Below, one piece after another: positions 12,233 through 19,920 of a stretch of DNA of 64,000 nt. The notes under the pieces were generated by a model, which did not search any database, was not told the DNA's origin, and saw only the letters and a list, made by a program, of their open reading frames with translations. The translations under genes were made by a program, and so were the position numbers. The DNA lies in assembly GCF_030505615.1 (NCBI RefSeq), contig NZ_CP129992.1, positions 434,001-498,000 of the forward strand. The letters are read 5' to 3'. The stretch's first letter is position 1. Each line of letters opens with the position of its first letter. Source of the DNA: Salinibaculum rarum (GTDB taxonomy: Archaea; Halobacteriota; Halobacteria; Halobacteriales; Haloarculaceae).

Positions 12233-12997
12233 ATGGAAGTCGCCCTGCTGACCATCGGCGACGAACTGCTCGCGGGTGATACGGCAAACACGAACGGGAC
12301 GTGGCTCGCCGAGCGACTCACCGAGCGCGGCGTCACGGTGACGCGCATCCTGACGATTCCCGACGACCGCGCGCTCATCGCCGACCGCGTGCGGGCATAC
12401 AGCGACGACTTCGACGCCGTCATCGTCACCGGCGGCATCGGCGGCACGCCCGACGACGTGACTCTCGACGCCGTCGCCGACGCCTTCGACCGCGAACTGG
12501 TCGTCAGCGAGCAGGCACGCACCGCCGTCGAGCAGCGACTCGACGACATCGGCGACGCCGTCCCCGACCTGGACGTCGACGTCGACGCCGAGGCGACTAT
12601 CCCCGAAGGGGGACGACCGATTCTCAACCCCGAAGGGCTCTCGCCGGGCTGTGTCGTCGAAAACGCCTACGTCTTCCCCGGCATCCCGCGCGAACTGAAA
12701 GCGATGTTCGGCACGGTCGCCGAGGAGTTCGTCGGCGAGGCCGTCTCGCAGTTCCTCTACACCGTCGAACCGGAAGCGAACATCGTGTCCACGCTGGAGG
12801 CAATCGCCGAGGAGTTCGCGGTCAGCGTCGGCTGTTACCCCGACCGGGACGCACGGCACAACCGGCTGAAACTCACCGCCACCGACGAGGAGACGCTGGC
12901 CGCGGCGACGGCGTGGCTCCGCGAGCGTGTGAACACGAGCGAAACGCCCGTCGAGCGCGACTGGAGCAGAAGTGACGTCTACAGCGATAAGGATTAG
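12233..12997 (+). CDS. CinA-like molybdopterin-binding (MoaB/Mog fold) domain protein
   Basis: 254 residues. The N-terminus MEVALLTIGDELLAGDTANTNG and the GGIGGTPDDVTLDAVADAF motif are those of the MoaB/Mog-like domain of CinA. The C-terminal deamidase domain of bacterial CinA is absent; the remaining residues (about 170-254) form a small alpha/beta extension. It may act in nucleotide (NMN/ADP-ribose) recycling or pterin handling; the exact reaction is unknown. GGCTAATG at 12201-12208 is a plausible TATA element 25-32 bases upstream. Its stop overlaps the convergent ilvE stop by 4 bases. Confidence 0.88.
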   Translation: MEVALLTIGDELLAGDTANTNGTWLAERLTERGVTVTRILTIPDDRALIADRVRAYSDDFDAVIVTGGIGGTPDDVTLDAVADAFDRELVVSEQARTAVEQRLDDIGDAVPDLDVDVDAEATIPEGGRPILNPEGLSPGCVVENAYVFPGIPRELKAMFGTVAEEFVGEAVSQFLYTVEPEANIVSTLEAIAEEFAVSVGCYPDRDARHNRLKLTATDEETLAAATAWLRERVNTSETPVERDWSRSDVYSDKD

Positions 12998-13932
12998 ACC
13001 GGGTAGAACCAGTCGTCGTACTCGGCCGGAGCCTGCTCGACGATGTCGAAGAACTCGGTCTGAATCTCGTCGGTAATCGGCCCCTTCGTGCCCGCGCCAA
13101 TCTGGTTGTCGTCGACGCTTCGAATCGGTGTGACTTCGGCTGCCGTCCCCGAGAAGAACAGTTCGTCGGCCGTGTACAGTTCACTCCGGGAGATGGTCGC
13201 GTCGTCGTGGACGGTATAGCCCAGGTTCTCGGCGATTTCGATGACCGAGCGACGGGTGATACCGTCGAGAATCGACTCGGCGAGACCGGTGGTGTAGATT
13301 TCGCCGTCGCGGACCAGGAAGATGTTCTCACCCGGCCCCTCTGCGACGTTGCCCTCCTTGTTGAGGACGATGGCCTCGGTGTAGTCGTTGCCCTTGGCCT
13401 CCAGACTGGCGAGGACGCTGTTGACGTACGCGCCGGTCGTCTTCGCGTTCGTTGGAATCTGGCTGGAGGAGTGTTTGCGCCACGAGGAGACGGCCACGTC
13501 GACGCCCTCTGCGAGCGCTTCCTCGCCGAGGTAGGCGCCCCACGGCCAGACGGCAATCGCGGTCTGGACCGGCGAGTCGCTGGGGTTCAGCCCGAGCGGG
13601 CCGTAGCCGTAGAAGGCAACTGGCCGGATGTAACAGGAATCGAGATTCTCCCGGCGGATGAGTTCGACCGTCGCCTCGGTAATCTCCTCGGGTTCGAACG
13701 GAATCTCCATGTCGTAGGGCTTTGCGGACTCGTAGAACCGGTCGAGGTGTTCCTCCCAGCGGAAGATAGCGGGCCCGTCTGCGGTGTCGTAACAGCGCAC
13801 GCCCTCGAAGACGCCGGTGCCGTAGTGGAGACCGTGAGTCAGGACGTGGACCTGTGCGTCCTCGAAGTCCACGAACTCGCCGTCCATCCAGATGGTGTCG
13901 ACGCCCTCGTACATCTCCGGCCGGTCGCTCAT
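12994..13932 (-). CDS. ilvE: Branched-chain amino acid aminotransferase
   Basis: 312 residues from ATG at 13932 (MSDRPEMYEGVDTIWMDGEF), a fold-type IV PLP aminotransferase. Signatures are HVLTHGLHYGTGVFEGVRCY, YIRPVAFYGYGPLGLNPSD, the PLP-binding Lys in TNAKTTGAYVNSVLA (about residue 164), and GPGENIFLVRDGEIYT. It makes Leu, Ile and Val from their 2-oxoacids with glutamate. The ATG overlaps the stop codon of a short upstream ORF (see 13929-14000). No other ilv/leu genes are adjacent. Confidence 0.95.
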   Translation of the reverse strand: MSDRPEMYEGVDTIWMDGEFVDFEDAQVHVLTHGLHYGTGVFEGVRCYDTADGPAIFRWEEHLDRFYESAKPYDMEIPFEPEEITEATVELIRRENLDSCYIRPVAFYGYGPLGLNPSDSPVQTAIAVWPWGAYLGEEALAEGVDVAVSSWRKHSSSQIPTNAKTTGAYVNSVLASLEAKGNDYTEAIVLNKEGNVAEGPGENIFLVRDGEIYTTGLAESILDGITRRSVIEIAENLGYTVHDDATISRSELYTADELFFSGTAAEVTPIRSVDDNQIGAGTKGPITDEIQTEFFDIVEQAPAEYDDWFYPV

Positions 13933-14000
13933 CGCCGCCCACCCCGGCGACCGTCCGCGCTCGCGTGTCTGTCCCGAACGTCTGTCTCGTCGAGTTCCAT
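13929..14000 (-). CDS. Possible 23-codon upstream ORF coupled to ilvE
   Basis: A short ORF opens with ATG at 14000 (MELDETDVRDRHA then Arg/Gly-rich) and ends in TGA at 13931-13929. That stop overlaps the ilvE ATG in an ATGA junction. A TATA-like CTCTTAACG at 14021-14029 lies 21-29 bases before the ORF's ATG, so a leaderless transcript would begin at this ORF rather than at ilvE. The peptide is Arg/Asp rich with only one Leu and one Val, so it is not a classical branched-chain attenuator peptide. Its protein product may be irrelevant. Confidence 0.4.
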   Translation of the reverse strand: MELDETDVRDRHASADGRRGGRR

Positions 14001-14077
14001 ACCCCACAATCTGTGGCCACCGTTAAGAGTCTTGACGGTCCGGTCGTGTCCGAGACCGCCCGAGCAACTGAACGCGA

Positions 14078-14752
14078 CTACGAGAACCGGTCGACGAGCG
14101 CCGCGCCCTCGACGTAGGGGATGTCGTGGCGCTGGGCGTACGCCTGTGCGGCCGCCGGCGAGAGTGCACTGCCCGAGTCGTCGTCGAGCATCTCACAGAC
14201 GACCACTGCTGGCGGGCGGTTCGACTCGGCGGCGAGTGCCAACCCGAGTTCGGTGTGGCCCTTGCGGTCGGCGAGCAACCCCGGTGCACCCCGGAGGACG
14301 TGGACGTGTCCCGGGACCCGGAACGTGTCCGCGAAGGTCGTCGCTTCGGGACTGGTCGCGGCGTCGGCGAGTGCGGTAATCGTCAGCGCGCGGTCGTCGT
14401 CGGTGATTCCCGTCCGGGTGTTGCGGTGGTTGACCGTCAGCGAGAACGACGACCGGTCGTCGTACGCGAGGTCGTGGTCTGCCGCTGCGGGATGGTCGAG
14501 GACGTCCTGGATAAAGGGCAGTTCGAACGCCGACGCGACAGCGTCCGAGACGGCGACACAGACCAGTCCGCCGGCGTCGTTTCGCATCCGCGCGACGGCT
14601 TCCGGCGTGACCGCGCCCGCGGGGTAGACGAGGTCGGTCTCGCCCTCGCGGTCGACCGCATCGTGGATGCAGACGGGCTGTCCGTTGCGGAACGCCTCGA
14701 TGGCGGCGCTCACGCTGTCTGTCGTCTGGGGCATGTCACCGCTGCTCGACAT
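14078..14752 (-). CDS. ribB: 3,4-dihydroxy-2-butanone-4-phosphate synthase
   Basis: 224 residues (218 if the second ATG at 14734 is used). RibB converts ribulose 5-phosphate to the four-carbon unit of riboflavin. Motifs are the acidic loop [32 protein letters not shown], and [24 protein letters not shown] with the catalytic His/Glu near the C-terminal half. The upstream ATG overlaps the end of ribK by 17 bases, so the two are translationally linked. In haloarchaea, ribB with ribK is a common pair. Confidence 0.94.
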   Translation of the reverse strand: MSSSGDMPQTTDSVSAAIEAFRNGQPVCIHDAVDREGETDLVYPAGAVTPEAVARMRNDAGGLVCVAVSDAVASAFELPFIQDVLDHPAAADHDLAYDDRSSFSLTVNHRNTRTGITDDDRALTITALADAATSPEATTFADTFRVPGHVHVLRGAPGLLADRKGHTELGLALAAESNRPPAVVVCEMLDDDSGSALSPAAAQAYAQRHDIPYVEGAALVDRFS

Positions 14753-15431
14753 CGACAGTCACCTCGTCACCGTCGTCCAGTCCGAGCGTATCGCGCAGGC
14801 GGTCCGGGGCGATGACCTCGAGGTGGTCGTCGCCGTGGTGGGTCCGCTCGGGCGCGATGACGTGTGCCGGTTCGTAGCGCTCGTCGGCGACGACCGTCGC
14901 CGGGTAGCAGTACGCCGGGCCGTACGTGCGCTCGTCGTCCTCCCAGCCCTCGATGACTACGGGGTCGATGGCACCGAGGTGTGCGCGCCGCCGGATGCTC
15001 TCCTCGGTGAGGTCGATGTTGAACGTTCCGGCGAAGGGTTCGTAGCCGAGCAGGTCCCTGAACTGCTCCATGTATCCCGAGAGTGTGATGTAGTGGCGCC
15101 CCTCGCCCATCCCGCTGGTCACGTCACCGGTCAGCGAGACGCTTGTGTCCTGTTCGAACAGGCGACGGTAGTCGGCGTACTCCGCCTGCAGGCGGCGCTC
15201 CCCGCCGCTCGTTATCTGGACCCACTGGCCGTCGCTGACGATGTCGCGCTCGACACAATCGAGTTCGTCGAGTTGCTGGAGGCGCCGTGACGCAGTCTGT
15301 GTCGAGGCGTCCAGCCGCTCCGCGAGTGCCGAACAGGACAGCTTCTCCTCGCCGTCCAGCGCGCCGAGGAGGGCGAGCTCTTTCAGCGTCGCCAACCCGT
15401 CGGCACCGAGCACCCGCTGTGTTTCTGACAT
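14736..15431 (-). CDS. ribK: CTP-dependent riboflavin kinase with N-terminal HTH
   Basis: 231 residues from ATG at 15431 ([13 protein letters not shown]). Residues 1-90 are a winged helix-turn-helix ([38 protein letters not shown]). Residues about 95-231 are the archaeal RibK domain, which phosphorylates riboflavin to FMN using [52 protein letters not shown]. The HTH-kinase fusion suggests it can also act as a regulator of riboflavin genes. A TATA-like CTTATC about 25-30 bases upstream supports this start. Confidence 0.95.
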   Translation of the reverse strand: MSETQRVLGADGLATLKELALLGALDGEEKLSCSALAERLDASTQTASRRLQQLDELDCVERDIVSDGQWVQITSGGERRLQAEYADYRRLFEQDTSVSLTGDVTSGMGEGRHYITLSGYMEQFRDLLGYEPFAGTFNIDLTEESIRRRAHLGAIDPVVIEGWEDDERTYGPAYCYPATVVADERYEPAHVIAPERTHHGDDHLEVIAPDRLRDTLGLDDGDEVTVDVEQR

Positions 15432-15681
15432 GGGTGAATCTTTGGAGTCGCCAGGGATAAGCATAACGGATGCGTGAAGTATCTCAGAAGTATTATACCG
15501 TCGAGACGGCACGAAGGAACCGTGGCGAGCGAGAGCGACCGTGGAGTCCCATCTCAGGAGCGGGACAAAATAACGCTGGCGGGGATTGTGTCACTCCGGG
15601 ATTGGACTGGTCGGAATCGCAGCGGTCAAACGAGCGGATGCCGTCGCGACGGTCAGACTGGCGGATATCGTCAGACTCGGG

Positions 15682-16344
15682 CTATGCGGCCTCGCTGTCG
15701 TCGCCCGAAACGGCGCTGTCCGACTCGTCGACGGTGGCCTGTGTGTCGTCGTCGGACCCGAGCCCTTCCTGGCCGTCGAGCAACTGGGAGAGGCCGCTCT
15801 CGTTGTTCTCACCGAATCCGGCACTCAGCACGCGAGTCAGGGCATCTTCGAGACTCTCCTCTGTCTCGGTGTACTCGTCCGGTTCGACTTCGATGACAAA
15901 TCCCGTGGTGATGTTGGGTGCGGTCGGAAGAAAGAGCAAGTCGCGGCCGTCGTCGGTCTTCTGGCCGGTTTTGAACGCCGTCATGCGCATTCCGCCCCAG
16001 GTTTCGACTTTGACCGGCGCCTGGAGGTTCTCGGTCCCGCCGAGTGCGGTTTCGGCTGCCATCTTCGAGGCGTTGTAGACCACCCGCAACCCCGGCAGCC
16101 TGTTGATGAGGCTATCGAGCGTGCTCTCGAAGACGGCCCCGACGGCCGTCCGCATCAGGTAGCCGATGGCGAACACGAGCAAGACGAAGACCGCGAGCGT
16201 CAAGGCCACACGCGCGTAGACGTTGTCGACGGGGACCGGGAGCCCGGCAAGCTGGTTGAATATCCACACGACCACGAACAGCGTCACCAGTAACGGTGCG
16301 AGGATGATGAGCCCACTCGCGAAATCCCGTTTCCAGCTCCCCAT
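15682..16344 (-). CDS. DUF502 family membrane protein
   Basis: 220 residues. Two N-terminal membrane helices (about 8-30 and 45-68) are followed by the DUF502 core with RLPGLRVVYNASKMA and FLPTAPNITTGFVIEVEPDEY. The tail is a long Asp/Ser-rich acidic extension. The function of DUF502 proteins is not established. The C-terminal cytoplasmic or extracellular acidic tail is likely a halophilic adaptation. The 250 bases downstream, up to ribK, hold no gene that I can support. Confidence 0.88.
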   Translation of the reverse strand: MGSWKRDFASGLIILAPLLVTLFVVVWIFNQLAGLPVPVDNVYARVALTLAVFVLLVFAIGYLMRTAVGAVFESTLDSLINRLPGLRVVYNASKMAAETALGGTENLQAPVKVETWGGMRMTAFKTGQKTDDGRDLLFLPTAPNITTGFVIEVEPDEYTETEESLEDALTRVLSAGFGENNESGLSQLLDGQEGLGSDDDTQATVDESDSAVSGDDSEAA

Positions 16345-16385
16345 TGTGTTTGTCTGACTAGTCGACGGTAATCAGTCTATTCGTT

Positions 16386-16565
16386 TCATCCCAACAGCGC
16401 CCGGCGTACAAATATTGTGTTGCAGACATCTTCTGTCACCCGCCAGTAGAAATGCGAGAGCCACCGACTGCCACAGGGGACGTACTGCCAGACTTCCCGA
16501 CGGCCGTCGAGGTCACGCTGGGCCGGCTCGCCAGCCAAAAAGCGGCGGACCAGCAGTGGTAACAT
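16386..16565 (-). CDS. Possible small protein (59 aa)
   Basis: A frame from ATG 16565 encodes 59 residues with typical haloarchaeal codon use and a Trp/Tyr/Cys-bearing core (VWQYVPCGSRWLSHFYWRV), which is unlikely in a random shadow frame. An alternative ATG at 16592 adds nine residues. It lies 41 bases upstream of the DUF502 gene on the same strand and fills the otherwise empty 310-base gap before carS. I do not recognise the family, and no clear TATA element is present. Confidence 0.38.
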   Translation of the reverse strand: MLPLLVRRFLAGEPAQRDLDGRREVWQYVPCGSRWLSHFYWRVTEDVCNTIFVRRALLG

Positions 16566-16623
16566 AGCACAAATTTGGAGTCCAGAGTCCAAGTCAGTGT
16601 CGCCGACTGCGGCAAACCCCGAC

Positions 16624-16630
16624 GGTTAAG
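16624..16630 (+). promoter_or_regulatory. TATA-like element of carS
   Basis: GGTTAAG lies 25-31 bases before the carS ATG at 16655, fitting a leaderless transcript. Confidence 0.45.
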
Positions 16631-16654
16631 AGGCGGGGCCGTGACCCGCCGACA

Positions 16655-17200
16655 ATGGCAGTACTCGAAATCGTCGCGACGGCGTTCTGGGCGATGGTGC
16701 CGGCCTACGTCCCCAACAACGCCGCAGTGCTTTTCGGTGGCGGCCCGCCGATAGACGGCGGCCGGACCTGGGGGGACAGTCGCCTCCTCGGTGACGGCAA
16801 GACCTGGCGTGGCACCATCGCCGGGTGGGGGGTCGGAATGCTGTTTGCGCTCGTGCTCAACCAACTGACTGGGCCGGCCGGCGACGCGCTGGGCGTTTCG
16901 CTCCCGACGTTCTCGATGCCCGCCCTCATCGCGTTGCCGCTGGGTGCGATGCTCGGCGACATCGGCGCCTCGTTTCTGAAGCGCCGGTCCGGCCGCGAGC
17001 GCGGTGCGCCCTTTCCCGGACTCGACCAGCTCGATTTCGTCGTCGGCGCGCTCGCACTCGCCTTCGTGGCCGACCCCGGCTGGTTCACCGACACGTTCAT
17101 CCTGCCGGTCGTCGCCGTCGTGCTCGTACTGACGCCTGTGTTGCACGTGACGACAAACGGTATCGCGTACGCGCTCGGGCTGAAAGACGAGCCCTGGTAA
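16655..17200 (+). CDS. carS: CDP-archaeol synthase
   Basis: 181 residues of the CarS/DUF46 family. It is an integral membrane CTP:2,3-bis-O-geranylgeranylglycerol 1-phosphate cytidylyltransferase, making the activated lipid for archaeal polar lipids. Features are MVPAYVPNNAAVLFGGGPPID, GDGKTWRGTIAGWGVG, PLGAMLGDIGASFLKRRSGRERG and a C-terminal HVTTNGIAYALGLKDEPW. About four to five membrane segments are visible. Length fits the family. It precedes the haem/corrin genes but is probably a separate unit. Confidence 0.95.
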   Translation: MAVLEIVATAFWAMVPAYVPNNAAVLFGGGPPIDGGRTWGDSRLLGDGKTWRGTIAGWGVGMLFALVLNQLTGPAGDALGVSLPTFSMPALIALPLGAMLGDIGASFLKRRSGRERGAPFPGLDQLDFVVGALALAFVADPGWFTDTFILPVVAVVLVLTPVLHVTTNGIAYALGLKDEPW

Positions 17201-17264
17201 GTACTCGCACCGGGACCGACTGGAAGTGGTGTGCTTTTCACCCCTGCCCGACGAGAAGGGAGTA

Positions 17265-18395
17265 ATGAACGCACGCGACAGTACGCTTCGACTCGGGACA
17301 CGAGGGTCGGACCTGGCGCTTCGACAGGCCAGTACGGTCGTCGAAACGCTCGAAGGGCGCCGGCTCTCGGCCGAACTGGTCGAAGTCGAGACGACCGGCG
17401 ACCAGCTCCGCGAGGAACTCATCCACCAGCTGGGGACGACCGGTGCCTTCGTCCGCAGCCTCGACGAGAAGGTCATCGAGGGTGAACTGGACGGCGCCAT
17501 CCACTCGATGAAGGATATGCCGACCGACCAGCCCGACGACCTCGTCGTCGCCGGTATCCCACAGCGGGAGGCACCCGGCGACGTGCTCGTGACGCCGGAC
17601 GGGACGACACTCGAAGAGTTGCCGAAGGGCGCGACCGTCGGCACCTCCAGTCTCAGACGGGGCGCACAGCTACTCGCCACGCGGCCCGACCTCACCATCG
17701 AACCGCTCCGGGGCAACGTCGACACGCGCGTCGAGAAACTGCTCGCGCCGAGTCGACAACGCGAACACGAAGCGCGCGTCGAGGCCGAAGCGGAAAGCGA
17801 GGAAGAAGAAGACGAGAGCGACGACGATGCCGACGACGAACCCGAGTACGAACGGACCGTCGAGGAGTGGTTCAACGACCTCGCCGAAATCGAGCGACGC
17901 GCGCTCGAACGGGACGTCGACACCGAGTACGACGCCATCTGTCTGGCCGAAGCGGGCCTCCAGCGAAGCGGTCTCCTCCACCATCTCGACTACCAGCAAC
18001 TCGACCCCACGGACTTCGTGCCCGCGCCCGGCCAGGGCGCACTCGCAGTGACCGCACTCGACGGCGAACTCGCCGAGTCGCTCCACGAGGTGCTCGACCA
18101 CCCGCGGACGCGCGTCGAGACGACCGTCGAGCGAACAATCCTGGGCGAACTCGGCGGTGGCTGTGTCGCCCCGGTCGGCATCTACAGCCGCCTCCAGGGC
18201 GAAGTCGTCACGACGACCGTCCGCGTCCTGGCTCAGGACGGTAGCGAGGAGGTCACGGCGACCCGGGACATCCCGGTCGCACGCCACGCCGAGGCGGCAC
18301 GGACCTTCGCCGAGGACCTCGCTTCCCAGGGCGCCAGGCGGCTCATCGACGAAGCAAAGCGCGACCAGCCAGACGACGCCAAACGGGACCGATGA
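17265..18395 (+). CDS. hemC: Hydroxymethylbilane synthase with acidic insertion
   Basis: 376 residues from ATG at 17265 (MNARDSTLRLGTRGSDLALR). It condenses four porphobilinogens into hydroxymethylbilane. Catalytic Asp is in SMKDMPTD (about 84). The dipyrromethane-binding Cys is in GELGGGCVAPVG (Cys300). Between residues about 163 and 218 lies an insertion very rich in Glu/Asp, which accounts for the protein being clearly longer than the usual 300-320 residues. First gene of an overlapping trio; its stop overlaps the sumT ATG by four bases. Confidence 0.96.
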   Translation: MNARDSTLRLGTRGSDLALRQASTVVETLEGRRLSAELVEVETTGDQLREELIHQLGTTGAFVRSLDEKVIEGELDGAIHSMKDMPTDQPDDLVVAGIPQREAPGDVLVTPDGTTLEELPKGATVGTSSLRRGAQLLATRPDLTIEPLRGNVDTRVEKLLAPSRQREHEARVEAEAESEEEEDESDDDADDEPEYERTVEEWFNDLAEIERRALERDVDTEYDAICLAEAGLQRSGLLHHLDYQQLDPTDFVPAPGQGALAVTALDGELAESLHEVLDHPRTRVETTVERTILGELGGGCVAPVGIYSRLQGEVVTTTVRVLAQDGSEEVTATRDIPVARHAEAARTFAEDLASQGARRLIDEAKRDQPDDAKRDR

Positions 18396-19153
18396 GTGAG
18401 GGCACGGTCTATCTCGTCGGCAGCGGCCCCGGCGACCCGGAACTGCTGACCGTCAAAGCACGGCGACTGCTCGACGAGGCAGACGTCATTCTCCACGACA
18501 AGCTCCCGGGGCCGGACATCCTCGGCGAGATTCCCGACTCGAAACGCGAAGACGTAGGCAAGCGTGCCCACGGCGAGGGGACCTCCCAGCAGTACATCAA
18601 CGACCGACTCGTCGAACTTGCCCAAGAGGGCAAGAACGTCGTTCGGCTGAAGGGCGGGGACTCGATGGTGTTCGGCCGCGGCGGTGAGGAGATGCTGTAC
18701 CTGGCCGACCACGGCGTCGACTTCGAAGTCGTGCCGGCGGTCACGTCGGCCGTCGCCGGCCCCGAAGTCGCGGGGATTCCCGTCACCCACCGCGACCACG
18801 CCTCCTCGGTGACCTTCGTCACCGGCCACGAGGACCCCACGAAAGAGGAGTCGGCCGTCGACTGGGGGGCACTCGCCGCCTCCGGCGGAACCATCGTCGT
18901 CCTGATGGGCGTCACCCGCCTGCCCGAGTACACCGAGGCGCTGGTGACCGCCGGGATGGACCCCGAAACCCCCGTCGCGCTCGTCGAACGGGCCACCTGG
19001 GACGCCCAGAAAGTCGCGACCGGCACCCTCGAAACCATCGTCGACGCCCGCGATGCAGTCGGCATCGAACCGCCCGCACTGACCATCATCGGCGACGTCG
19101 CAGGCACCCGCGAGCGCGTCGCCGACTTCCTCCAGAACGAACCCGATACATGA
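18392..19153 (+). CDS. cobA: Uroporphyrinogen-III C-methyltransferase
   Basis: 253 residues, SUMT family. It adds methyls at C2 and C7 of uroporphyrinogen III with S-adenosylmethionine, giving precorrin-2, the entry to cobalamin, siroheme and haem d1/alternative haem routes. Signatures are VGSGPGDPELLTVKARRLL at the N-terminus, RLKGGDSMVFGRGGEE, and the late segment VVLMGVTRLPEY. It is a single domain without the CysG-type dehydrogenase. It overlaps hemC and hemD by ATGA junctions. The symbol follows the common archaeal use (cobA/sumT). Confidence 0.95.
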   Translation: MSEGTVYLVGSGPGDPELLTVKARRLLDEADVILHDKLPGPDILGEIPDSKREDVGKRAHGEGTSQQYINDRLVELAQEGKNVVRLKGGDSMVFGRGGEEMLYLADHGVDFEVVPAVTSAVAGPEVAGIPVTHRDHASSVTFVTGHEDPTKEESAVDWGALAASGGTIVVLMGVTRLPEYTEALVTAGMDPETPVALVERATWDAQKVATGTLETIVDARDAVGIEPPALTIIGDVAGTRERVADFLQNEPDT

Positions 19154-19878
19154 CACGACCCACTGTCGCAGCCTTCCGACCAGACGACGACCGACTCACC
19201 CACGCAGTCGAAACGCTCGAATCGCTCGGCGCCGACCCGCTCGGCGACCCGATGCTGGCCGTCGAACCGACCGACGCGAGCCCGCGCACCGACGCCGACT
19301 ACACGATTTTGACCAGCAAGACCGGCGTCGAACTCGCCGCCGAACGCGGGTGGGACCCCGCCGAAACCACCGTCTGTGCAATCGGCCAGTCGACCGCCGA
19401 CGCACTCGAACGGGCAGGCTACGCCGCCGACGTCGTCCCCGAGGAGTTCTCCTCGCAGGGACTGGTTGACCGTCTCGCCGGCGAGGTCGACGGCGCGCGC
19501 ATCGAAGTCGCCCGGAGCGACCACGGCTCCGATGTGCTCCTCGACGGACTCGAAGCCGCCGGTGCGTACGTCCACGAGACGGTGCTGTACCGCCTCGTCC
19601 GCCCCGATGGCGCCGGCGAGTCGGTCGAGCGTGCTGCTGCCGGCACCCTCGATGGCGCACTCTTTACCTCCTCGCTGACCGTCGACCACTTCCTCGCGGC
19701 CGCCCGCGAACGCGGCCTCGAGACGGAGGCAATCGCCGGCCTAAACGACGCTATCGTCGGTGCTATCGGAGTACCCACGAAGGAAACAGCGGAGGGGCTG
19801 GGAATCGACGTCGACGTCGTGCCAGACGAGGCGGAGTTCGAACAGCTGGCGGAGTCGGCCGTCGCAGTGCTCGACTGA
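19150..19878 (+). CDS. hemD: Uroporphyrinogen-III synthase
   Basis: 242 residues of the HemD family, which is poorly conserved in sequence. Recognisable are YTILTSKTGVELAAERG, TVCAIGQSTADALERAGYAADVVPEEFSSQGLVDRL, YVHETVLYRLVRP and FTSSLTVDHFL. It closes hydroxymethylbilane with inversion of ring D. Its position after hemC and sumT in an overlapping operon makes the assignment firm. Confidence 0.94.
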   Translation: MTRPTVAAFRPDDDRLTHAVETLESLGADPLGDPMLAVEPTDASPRTDADYTILTSKTGVELAAERGWDPAETTVCAIGQSTADALERAGYAADVVPEEFSSQGLVDRLAGEVDGARIEVARSDHGSDVLLDGLEAAGAYVHETVLYRLVRPDGAGESVERAAAGTLDGALFTSSLTVDHFLAAARERGLETEAIAGLNDAIVGAIGVPTKETAEGLGIDVDVVPDEAEFEQLAESAVAVLD

Positions 19879-19887
19879 CGACCGGAA

Positions 19888-19895
19888 GCTTAAGT
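19888..19895 (+). promoter_or_regulatory. TATA-like element of the DHH exonuclease gene
   Basis: GCTTAAGT lies 26-33 bases before the ATG at 19921, indicating an independent leaderless transcript after hemD. Confidence 0.45.
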
Positions 19896-19920
19896 CCGAA
19901 GACGGTCCTACCCCGCAACG

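Noticed and set aside
12107..12859. N-terminal extension of the aldo/keto reductase frame
   Set aside because: The extension is antisense to the CinA-like gene and has no family similarity; the AKR fold begins at the ATG at 12106.
17760..17850. Possible low-complexity repeat array in hemC
   Set aside because: The GA-rich run encodes the Glu/Asp-rich insertion in frame; it is not a tandem repeat of fixed unit.
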